Shown: positions 1-5,270 of the stretch, one piece after another
Numbering within the stretch: the stretch's first letter is position 1
Layout: each line of letters starts with the position of its first letter
Assembly (NCBI GenBank): GCA_003135315.1
Contig: PLBD01000343.1
Coordinates: 1 to 6,728 of the forward strand
Direction of reading: 5' to 3'
DNA length: 6,728 bases
DNA from: Acidobacteriaceae bacterium
GTDB lineage: Bacteria; Acidobacteriota; Terriglobia; Terriglobales; Acidobacteriaceae
Made by a program: the position numbers and the translations under genes
The notes under the pieces: generated by a model
Told to the model about the DNA's origin: nothing
What the model saw: only the letters and a program-made list of their open reading frames with translations
Database searches by the model: none

Positions 1-460
1 GCCGCGCCTCAATCACCACGCCAACCCCCAGCGGCTGGATGACCTTCTGGATAGTTTCGGCGATCTGCACGGTCAGCCGCTCCTGCACCTGAAGGCGGCG
101 CGCAAACACTTCCACCAAGCGGGCGACCTTGCTCAGCCCAATCACCCGGCCCTTGGGGATATAGGCGACGTGTACCTTGCCGAAGAATGGCAGCAAATGA
201 TGCTCGCACAGGCTGAACATCTCGATGTCTTTCACGATGACCATCTCGTCGTAACTGACGCTGAACAGCGCGCCTTGCAACACCTGTTCCGGATCTTCGT
301 GATAGCCCTTGGTCAGGTCCAGCAGCGCCTTGGTATAGCGCTCTGGCGTGCGCAGCAGGCCTTCTCGCTCAGGGTTCTCACCCAGGCGGACTAACATCTC
401 GCGCGCCAGTTCTTCGAAACTGGCGCTGGTAAGGGTCGAGGTTTCGATCGTGTCTTTCAT
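1..460 (-). CDS. folE: GTP cyclohydrolase I, C-terminal part beyond window edge
   Basis: Cytosolic zinc enzyme that converts GTP to 7,8-dihydroneopterin triphosphate, the entry step to folate, tetrahydrobiopterin and queuosine-type pterins. The first 153 residues are visible; the frame is open at base 1, so the last few dozen residues are outside. The N-terminal helix carries the family pattern ENPEREGLLRTPERY (residues 28-42). The core follows with MFSLCEHHLLPFFGKVHVAY (81-100), holding zinc ligands Cys85 and His88, then IPKGRVIGLSKVARLVEVFA (101-120), then QVQERLTVQIAETI (124-137). The third zinc ligand, a Cys shortly after the EAR at the break, lies outside. ATG at 460 is the only sensible start: an in-frame TAA sits about eleven codons upstream with no other start between. 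No Shine-Dalgarno is visible; a heptanucleotide repeat fills that position. Two tetrahydropterin synthase genes lie upstream on the same strand, which fits a shared pathway. Identification is very secure. Confidence 0.97.
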   Translation of the reverse strand, partial: MKDTIETSTLTSASFEELAREMLVRLGENPEREGLLRTPERYTKALLDLTKGYHEDPEQVLQGALFSVSYDEMVIVKDIEMFSLCEHHLLPFFGKVHVAYIPKGRVIGLSKVARLVEVFARRLQVQERLTVQIAETIQKVIQPLGVGVVIEAR

Positions 461-462
461 GT

Positions 463-511
463 TTAGCAGCTGGCAATTAGCAACTAGCCTTTAGCTCTTA
501 GCCTTTAGCTT
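463..511. repeat. Seven-unit heptanucleotide tandem repeat
   Basis: Seven consecutive 7-bp units begin at 463, 470, 477, 484, 491, 498 and 505 without any phase slip. Plus-strand consensus is TTAGCNN; five units have TTAGC, one CTAGC (484) and one CTGGC (470). On the folE strand the units read NNGCTAA and stop two bases before the folE ATG. The pattern resembles the short tandemly repeated heptanucleotides (STRR) known from filamentous cyanobacteria, but the sequence is different and function is unknown. Confidence 0.85.
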
Positions 512-561
512 GCATTCAGCGCTCGTGGCCGTTAGCTCAAGACCTTTAGCCTGCATTCAGC
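491..561. repeat. Imperfect 30-bp direct repeat, 41-bp period
   Basis: Bases 491-520 and 532-561 match at about 25 of 30 positions. The right-hand 19 bp (502-520 and 543-561) differ at one base only; both end in TGCATTCAGC. The first copy includes the last three units of the heptanucleotide array, so a block of array plus flank appears to have been duplicated. A further single TTAGC lies at 602. Confidence 0.7.
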
Positions 562-579
562 ATCAGTGACCGTGTTTCA

Positions 580-722
580 GCCCGAAGGGCGTCATTTGTT
601 TTTAGCCGTGGCCGTCAGCCCGCGGCCAGCATTCGTAAGAAAGCTCCAGAGTCCCTTTAGGGAGGACACTGCTTTACGTCAGGCCACCGTTCCCGTTCTA
701 GCCTTCGTCCGGCTAGGGCGGG
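580..722. repeat. Cluster of four hairpins downstream of the pterin synthase pair
   Basis: Four inverted repeats stand in a row. (1) 580-590: GCCC/GGGC with a GAA loop. (2) 609-628: TGGCCG/CGGCCA with an 8-nt loop. (3) 652-663: TCCC/GGGA with a TTTA loop. (4) 692-722: a 12-bp stem with a 7-nt loop. The fourth is continuous only on the plus-strand RNA, because two of its pairs are G-U; on the minus strand it has a 2x2 internal loop. None is followed by a T-run, so classical termination is not supported. The arrangement recalls multi-hairpin intergenic repeats in acidobacterial genomes, but that is from memory only. Confidence 0.5.
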
Positions 723-744
723 CTGCGCGGCCACCACAACGCTA

Positions 745-1167
745 TTACGTTCGCAACTCCGCGCCGCCGGCATACTCGAAGCTGTTCATCGCGGTCTCTT
801 CCAGCCGTACTTTCTCCAGATGAGCGGCCTTGAAGTTTTGCTTCAAAATCTGAAAGATGGCTTCGCTCAGGTTTTCCGTTGTCGGAACCAGGGTTGTGAA
901 CTCAGCGCACGAGTTCAGATTCACGTGATCGAACCGCTCCAGGAGTTCGCGCTGTACTGTCTCGTCCAACTCCGCGAGGTTGCAGATCATCCCGGTTTTC
1001 GCGTCGACTTGCCCGCTCACCGTCACTTCCAGCGCATAGTTGTGCCCGTGCCCATACGGATTGTTGCACTTGCCGTAGACCTCGCGGTTCTGCTCCTCCG
1101 ACAACTCATCGCAATGCAGCCGATGCGATGCCGAAAAAATGTAGCGGCGCGTGAGATGGGCCTTCAT
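745..1167 (-). CDS. 6-pyruvoyl/6-carboxy-tetrahydropterin synthase family, copy A
   Basis: COG0720 (PTPS/QueD) enzyme of 140 residues, the normal family length. It acts on 7,8-dihydroneopterin triphosphate, the FolE product. Visible active site: zinc ligands His15 (FSASH), His40 and His42 (GHGHNY); catalytic Cys34 (GKCNN); Asp80-His81 of the triad; PTTENL (95-100); and substrate-anchoring Glu124 followed by Thr125. The Cys-x5-His-Gly-His spacing is that of animal 6-pyruvoyltetrahydropterin synthase; E. coli QueD has Cys-x3. The product is therefore uncertain: 6-pyruvoyltetrahydropterin (biopterin route) or 6-carboxytetrahydropterin (queuosine route). The ATG overlaps the TGA of copy B in an ATGA, and GGAG lies four bases before the start inside copy B, so the two are probably co-translated. 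Family assignment is secure; substrate outcome is not. Confidence 0.95.
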   Translation of the reverse strand: MKAHLTRRYIFSASHRLHCDELSEEQNREVYGKCNNPYGHGHNYALEVTVSGQVDAKTGMICNLAELDETVQRELLERFDHVNLNSCAEFTTLVPTTENLSEAIFQILKQNFKAAHLEKVRLEETAMNSFEYAGGAELRT

Positions 1168-1574
1168 GCTTCTCCGTAGAAATCAACGAACAGGTCGGGC
1201 ATTTCGTACACACGCACCCGGTGCAGCTTTGCCACCTTCAACTTGCTCTCCAGACGGTTCCAGATCGCGATTGCCAGGTTCTCCGTCGTCGGAATTTGCC
1301 GGAAGAACTCAGGGACTTCCTTGTTCAGGTGGCGATGGTCGAGGGCCTCGAGGACTTCCCGGTTCAGGATTTCCTTTAAGTCCTTGAGGTCGACGACAAA
1401 CCCCGTCCTGGGATCGACGTCGCCTTTCACGGTAACTTCGAGGGTGTAGTTGTGGCCGTGTCCGTTGAGGTTGGCGCACTTGCCAAAGACACGCTGGTTC
1501 TCTTCTTCCGTAAATTCCGGATTGTGATAGTAATGCGAGGCGGAGAATTCGCACTTACGAGTCAGGTAGACCAT
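1164..1574 (-). CDS. 6-pyruvoyl/6-carboxy-tetrahydropterin synthase family, copy B
   Basis: Second COG0720 enzyme, 136 residues, first gene of the coupled pair. It keeps zinc ligands His14 (FSASH), His39 and His41 (GHGHNY), catalytic Cys33 (GKCAN), Asp79-His80 and PTTENL (95-100). It shares roughly 45% identity with copy A by eye, so the duplication is old. Its C-terminal signature is VYEMPD (residues 122-127): the anchoring Glu124 is present, but the usual Thr after it is Met. The start at 1574 is chosen because MVYLTRKCEFSASH aligns with the N terminus of copy A and of the family. A GTG at 1685 would add 37 residues rich in Ala, Arg, Ser and Trp that look like non-coding translation. The region before ATG has only a weak purine stretch (AAGAA). 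The Cys-x5-HGH spacing is again of animal type, so queD is not a safe symbol. Confidence 0.93.
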   Translation of the reverse strand: MVYLTRKCEFSASHYYHNPEFTEEENQRVFGKCANLNGHGHNYTLEVTVKGDVDPRTGFVVDLKDLKEILNREVLEALDHRHLNKEVPEFFRQIPTTENLAIAIWNRLESKLKVAKLHRVRVYEMPDLFVDFYGEA

Positions 1575-1671
1575 TTGGGTTCTTGTGCTTAATGGTGTTC
1601 GTGCCCGCGCATTGCCGCGATACGCTGCCCGCGAAGACCATATCGGCCATGCGCAAGCGCAGCCAGTCGAA

Positions 1672-1697
1672 CCGGCCCAAGCCACCCGCTTGGCCGG
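1672..1697 (-). other. Bulged hairpin upstream of the pterin synthase pair
   Basis: CCGGC (1672-1676) pairs with GCCGG (1693-1697), and CAAGC (1678-1682) with GCTTG (1688-1692). One C (1677) bulges and the loop is CACCC. This gives ten GC-rich pairs about 100 bp before the copy B start on the minus strand. There is no T-run on either side, so it is not an obvious terminator. It could be a leader structure or chance in GC-rich DNA. Confidence 0.4.
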
Positions 1698-1783
1698 CCC
1701 ACTCTCTAAGAATATCTCTTTTGACTCTGAAACGCTGCCTGCCTGTTCAACTTTGGCAAGGCTAAGCGATCACATCTCCGGGA

Positions 1784-3058
1784 TCACTGGCGGGTCCCCA
1801 CGCTGCCGGGGGAAGAGTCGGGCGCACTGGCAACAGGCAGTACGATCGCCTTCACGATTTCCGATGTTGCAGCCGGCCCGGCAGTCTTGGCGGAAGTGGT
1901 CGGCTGGAGATCCAGGAGGAGAATTCTGCTGTCGGAGTGATAGCTCTCTCCGGCCGAGGTTTTCGCCTCGAAAATTGGTTCAACCCCGTGCACGTATTCC
2001 TGACGGGTAACCGACGCCGTCTCTGTCAGGTTGGCGCCAATGAAATCGCGCTCAGCGTCGACCTCGGGATCGATCCGATGGTTAATGATCCGTCCCCGCT
2101 TGGCGATTTCAATCGCCACATCATGCGTGGCCGCGCCCGCCCAGACGGGGGTTCCGTCGATGGTGTAATCCGTTTTCCAGATTCGCAGATGATGCCGGCG
2201 GGACATGATCGCATTGGGATCAGGCAGGGCATAGGAGTAGTCCTGCACTCTTCCGAAAAGATAAAACCGGGCCATGGGCAGCTGCGCGTCGCTGGTGCCG
2301 TGCCGCATCAGGTGCCACACGAATGCCAGCTTCCATTTATCGGTCTTCACCCAGCCGGCGCGCGCAAAAGCCGCCTGCAAGTCTTCTGGTTGGGCGACGA
2401 AAACCAGGTTCAGCATGTCGCCCTCTCGTCCCTCACCCGTGAAGACTCGCGGCGGCAGGTATTGCATCATCTCGCTGAGCTGGGAGGAATCTTCTTGCGA
2501 TGAGAGCAGTCCTGCATATGCCAGCGAGACGTTGCCCTCGATCTGCGCTGTGATTTCCGTGGTCTTGACCACCGTGCTGTCGTGCCCGCGGGTGAGCAGG
2601 AAAACCGGAGCGGCCGGCAGGAAGATCACGCCGGTGGCGATCATGGCTGCGGCCATCAGCTTGGTGCGGGAGCGGCCTTTCACATCCATCCGGGCGCGCA
2701 ACCCGACCCGATCGCCATTGACCAGGTCAACGGAATCGAGCTTGAAAGCAACATTGCCCCCGATTCCCAGGAACCGCTTGCCGTTCACTCTGGTGACCGA
2801 ACCGCGGGCGATGGTCCCGGCCGGAATGACGGTGAAACCCTCGACGCGTACATCCTTCACCACGACAAAATCCATGGGGTCGCCAACCTTGGCATGCGCA
2901 GAAGAGACATTTTCAGCGAGTCGAAGACTGACCGGCGTTCCGCCGGGAATGGTCAGCTTCTCGGAACCGGCGCTCATCTCCTGGGCCGATACGCAGGACA
3001 TGAGAAACATCATGAGCAGGATATACGCGGGTATCTTGCGGAGATGCGCGCTGAACAA
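1784..3058 (-). CDS. Secreted protein with LssY C-terminal domain
   Basis: A 424-residue exported protein. Residues 1-26 form a signal peptide: basic HLRK, hydrophobic core 9-20, then SCVSAQ. It could be cut by signal peptidase I after VSA (23-25), or by signal peptidase II at Cys22 (LMSC is a weak lipobox). Residues about 38-125 look beta-rich (GTPVSLRLAENVSSAHAKVG, then VIPAGTIARGSVT). A hydrophobic stretch spans 134-156. Residues about 213-345 match the LssY_C domain: LNLVFVAQPEDL, FYLFGRVQD (265-273), RRHHLRIW (287-294), VWAGAATHD (305-313) and IDPEVDAERDF (329-339). The tail after 385 is Ala/Pro/Ser/Thr-rich. The biochemical role of LssY_C is not known to me; named homologues are membrane or secretion-associated. 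TTG at 3058 is supported by AAAGG at 3068-3072 and by an in-frame TGA immediately before it; the next ATG (residue 16) would destroy the signal peptide. Confidence 0.85.
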   Translation of the reverse strand: MFSAHLRKIPAYILLMMFLMSCVSAQEMSAGSEKLTIPGGTPVSLRLAENVSSAHAKVGDPMDFVVVKDVRVEGFTVIPAGTIARGSVTRVNGKRFLGIGGNVAFKLDSVDLVNGDRVGLRARMDVKGRSRTKLMAAAMIATGVIFLPAAPVFLLTRGHDSTVVKTTEITAQIEGNVSLAYAGLLSSQEDSSQLSEMMQYLPPRVFTGEGREGDMLNLVFVAQPEDLQAAFARAGWVKTDKWKLAFVWHLMRHGTSDAQLPMARFYLFGRVQDYSYALPDPNAIMSRRHHLRIWKTDYTIDGTPVWAGAATHDVAIEIAKRGRIINHRIDPEVDAERDFIGANLTETASVTRQEYVHGVEPIFEAKTSAGESYHSDSRILLLDLQPTTSAKTAGPAATSEIVKAIVLPVASAPDSSPGSVGTRQ

Positions 3059-3234
3059 TCAGTGCCGCCTTTGCTGGTTTCTGAAGATGATTTTCGGAGC
3101 CGCTTCCTAAGGTATTCGCAAAACTAACGCGCCAAAAAGCACCGAAGAATTACAGTGTTCGAAATCACAGGAGGGAACGTAACGATCTAGGCGCGTTCTG
3201 CCCCCGGGGGCGCCACCTGAACGGCCACTCATGC

Positions 3235-3405
3235 TCACTGACTTGGGCCGAAGTCCTTCGGTGGATATTTCTTGAAGGTCGCTGCCTGCGCCTTCATTCC
3301 GGCTCCCGGGGATCCAGCCATCATGATCCACGGGGTATTGCTCCGTAGGATTACTGTACAGGTTGGATAGCCGAGGCGACAAGAATAATCGCAGTTATAT
3401 CGATG
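3235..3405 (-). other. Possible small ORF or gene remnant
   Basis: An open minus-strand frame runs from just after a TGA (3408-3406) to a TGA at 3237-3235. Methionines at 3324, 3321 and 3297 would give 29, 28 or 20 residues. The last twenty residues (MKAQAATFKKYPPKDFGPSQ) have a composition more protein-like than the surrounding frames, and GGAG stands five bases before the 3297 ATG. The TF-x-x-Y-PP-K pattern loosely recalls arylsulfatase C termini, but one short match does not identify it. Chance is quite possible. Confidence 0.2.
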
Positions 3406-3498
3406 TCAAATTAGGCGCATGCGACAAAGGTGCCTGGGAGTGGTGTTCAATATTGCTCACAAGATGCGTGGGGATGCCGGCGGCTGGGGCGGATTGAA

Positions 3499-3529
3499 AG
3501 ATGGCCGGAGGAGTCTATTCCGGCCATCT
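3499..3529 (-). terminator. Probable glnA terminator hairpin
   Basis: A perfect 11-bp inverted repeat, AGATGGCCGGA (3499-3509) and TCCGGCCATCT (3519-3529), with a 9-nt loop lies about 35 bp after the glnA stop. On the minus strand the stem runs into a short, imperfect T-run (CTTTC). It fits an intrinsic terminator with a weak tail and separates glnA from the LssY_C gene. Confidence 0.7.
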
Positions 3530-3563
3530 CTGCACGCTCGCGCGCGGTTTACAAGCTTTGATC

Positions 3564-4988
3564 CTAGATGTCGTAGTACATCAGGAACTCGTACGGATGT
3601 GGACGCAGACGCATCGCGTTCACTTCCTTCTCGCGCTTGTAGTCGATGTAGGTGTTCAGCATCTCCTCCGTGAACACATCGCCTTTCAGCAGGAACTGGT
3701 AATCGCGAGAGAGCGCATCCAGAGCATTCTCCAGCGAGCCCGGCATCGATGGGACCTTTGCCAACTCCTCCGGACCCAGATCGTAAATGTCCTTGTCCAG
3801 CGGTTGGCCGGGATCGATCTTGTTCTCGATGCCGTCCAGTCCCGCCATCAGCATCGCCGAGAACGCCAGATACGGATTGCAGCTCGGATCGGGTGGACGG
3901 AACTCTACGCGCTTCGCCTTGGGCGACGCCGAGTACATCGGGATACGGCAGGCTGCCGAACGATTGCGGCGCGAGTACGCCAGGTTCACCGGAGCTTCGA
4001 AGCCTGGGACCAGGCGCTTGTAGGAATTCGTAGTGGGAGCGATGATCGCCGACAACGCCGGGCCGTGTTTGATCAGCCCGCCGATATACCAGAGCGCCAT
4101 CTGCGACAAGCCGGCATAGCCATCGCCGGCAAACAACGGCTTGCCATCTTTCCACAGCGACTGGTGCGTGTGCATGCCGCTGCCGTTGTCCTGGAAGAGC
4201 GGCTTGGGCATGAACGTCACCGTCTTGCCGTACTGATTGGCCACGTTCTTCACGATGTACTTGTACAGCATCATCGCGTCCGCCGAACGGATCAGGGAAT
4301 CAAACTTCAGGTCAATCTCGGTCTGCCCGCCGGTGGCGACTTCGTGATGATGGCACTCGACGACCAGCCCGCAACTCTGCATCGTCAGAGTCATCTCCGT
4401 GCGCAGGTCCTGGTAGTGATCGGTGGGCGGCACCGGGAAATAGCCTTCCTTGTAGCGCGGACGATAGCCCAGGTTGTTCTCGACGCGTCCCGAGTTCCAG
4501 CGGCCTTCTTCGGCATCGACGAAGTAATATCCTTCGTGTTCATTCTGGTCGAAGCGCACGTTGTCGAAGATGAAAAACTCGGCTTCGGCGCCGAAATACG
4601 CCGTGTCGGCAAGGCCGGTCGACAACAGAAACATCTCGGCCTTCTTGGCGATGTAGCGAGGGTCGCGATCGTAGCGCTGCTTGGTCACCGGATCGATCAC
4701 GTCGCAAACCATCACCATGGTGGGAACTTCGGTGAAGGGATCGAGCATGTATTTGTTGGCGTCGGGAATCAGCAGCATGTCGCTCTCGTGAATGGCCGCC
4801 CAGCCGCGGATGGACGAGCCGTCCATGCCGAAGCCTTCTTCGAACGACGCTTCGCTAAGCTGATTGATGGGATAAGAAACGTGGTGCCACAGTCCGGGAA
4901 GATCGGTGAAGCGCAAGTCGAGTATTTGCACATTGTTTTCCTTCACGAATTCCAGGACTTTCTTCGGGTCAGGCTTGGTATCAGCCAT
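3564..4988 (-). CDS. glnA: Glutamine synthetase type I
   Basis: Cytosolic dodecameric enzyme that makes glutamine from glutamate, ammonia and ATP. The 474-residue length is that of bacterial GSI. Motifs in order: DGSS (56-59); GAEAEFFIFD (133-142) with metal ligands Glu135 and Glu137; ECHHHEVATGGQTEID (211-226) with Glu216 and Glu224; NGSGMHTHQS (268-277) with His273; PTTNSYKRLVPGFEAPV (318-334) with Glu331 of the flap; RNRSA (341-345); and RPPDPSCNPY (364-373). Tyr402 in IYDLGPEE aligns with the adenylylated Tyr397 of E. coli GlnA, which points to the GSI-beta class and to control by an adenylyltransferase (inferred, since GlnE is not in view). ATG at 4988 has AAGGAG at 4997-5002, eight bases upstream. 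A hairpin terminator follows. No glnB or ntrBC lies beside it. All key residues are intact. Confidence 0.98.
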   Translation of the reverse strand: MADTKPDPKKVLEFVKENNVQILDLRFTDLPGLWHHVSYPINQLSEASFEEGFGMDGSSIRGWAAIHESDMLLIPDANKYMLDPFTEVPTMVMVCDVIDPVTKQRYDRDPRYIAKKAEMFLLSTGLADTAYFGAEAEFFIFDNVRFDQNEHEGYYFVDAEEGRWNSGRVENNLGYRPRYKEGYFPVPPTDHYQDLRTEMTLTMQSCGLVVECHHHEVATGGQTEIDLKFDSLIRSADAMMLYKYIVKNVANQYGKTVTFMPKPLFQDNGSGMHTHQSLWKDGKPLFAGDGYAGLSQMALWYIGGLIKHGPALSAIIAPTTNSYKRLVPGFEAPVNLAYSRRNRSAACRIPMYSASPKAKRVEFRPPDPSCNPYLAFSAMLMAGLDGIENKIDPGQPLDKDIYDLGPEELAKVPSMPGSLENALDALSRDYQFLLKGDVFTEEMLNTYIDYKREKEVNAMRLRPHPYEFLMYYDI

Positions 4989-5270
4989 TCAGAACTCTCC
5001 TTTATGTGCCTCGCCGGTCGGAGGCCGATGGTTATGTGTTGCGTTAGGGACGCTGCGGAACGTCTGGCCTTGCGTCCGCCATCTTCGATGTGCGGTGCAG
5101 GAGAACATTCCGGGGTAAGAAGTAGAAACGAAAACCCGCATTGACCAGGGAGTGCGTGTGGCGTTGGACGATCGCCCTTGGCCCACTCATCAGGATAAGG
5201 CGCGCAGCGAAGGTGGGGAAATCCAATGTTTTTATGACCGCGATAACCCAGATTTATGGAGGCTAAGCCC
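4989..5270. other. Divergent intergenic region, glnA and acyltransferase
   Basis: This 282-bp region must hold the promoters of both divergent genes, but I could not place a convincing -10/-35 pair or a sigma-54 (GG-N10-GC) element. On the glnA side two small inverted repeats fall in the leader: GGACGC/GCGTCC (5048-5053 and 5072-5077) and GCCTC/GAGGC (5008-5012 and 5021-5025). The second ends six bases upstream of the glnA Shine-Dalgarno. Shine-Dalgarno sequences are AAGGAG for glnA (4997-5002) and GGAGG (5258-5262) for the plus-strand gene. Confidence 0.5.

Larger units (their letters stand above)
3059..3563. other. 505-bp spacer between glnA and the LssY_C gene
   Basis: Apart from the glnA terminator (3499-3529) and a short possible gene remnant (3235-3405, minus strand), nothing firm is seen. 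A 12-bp palindrome (GCCCCCGGGGGC, 3200-3211) and an inverted repeat CCGAAG/CTTCGG (3248-3261) occur. The promoter of the LssY_C gene should lie here. TGTAAT on the minus strand near 3150 resembles a -10 box, but no matching -35 was found. Confidence 0.6.

Noticed and set aside
1575..1685. N-terminal extension of copy B from GTG 1685
   Set aside because: The added residues are Ala/Arg/Ser/Trp-rich, match nothing in the PTPS family, and copy A and other members begin at the position equivalent to ATG 1574.
2274..3127. Plus-strand frames of 181 and 278 codons opposite the LssY_C gene
   Set aside because: They are shadows of the minus-strand coding sequence, which has a signal peptide, a supported start and a recognisable domain.
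3200..3211. Perfect 12-bp palindrome GCCCCCGGGGGC
   Set aside because: It is pure GC in GC-rich DNA with no loop, no T-run and no second copy, so neither terminator nor operator can be supported.
3107..3382. Minus-strand frame of 91 codons upstream of the LssY_C gene
   Set aside because: It has a TTG start without a ribosome site, uses codons rare in its neighbours (CTA, ATA, TTA), and its translation shows no domain or signal.
5094..5099. GGTGCA, a possible NtrC half-site upstream of glnA
   Set aside because: The partner half-site is absent at the expected distance, and no sigma-54 promoter is visible. A lone hexamer is expected by chance.
3501..5144. Open frame of 547 codons on the plus strand opposite glnA
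   Set aside because: It is the antisense mirror of a GC-rich, strongly biased gene that avoids TTA, CTA and TCA codons. The translation is rich in His, Arg, Val and Gln with no recognisable domain, while the minus strand encodes an intact glutamine synthetase.
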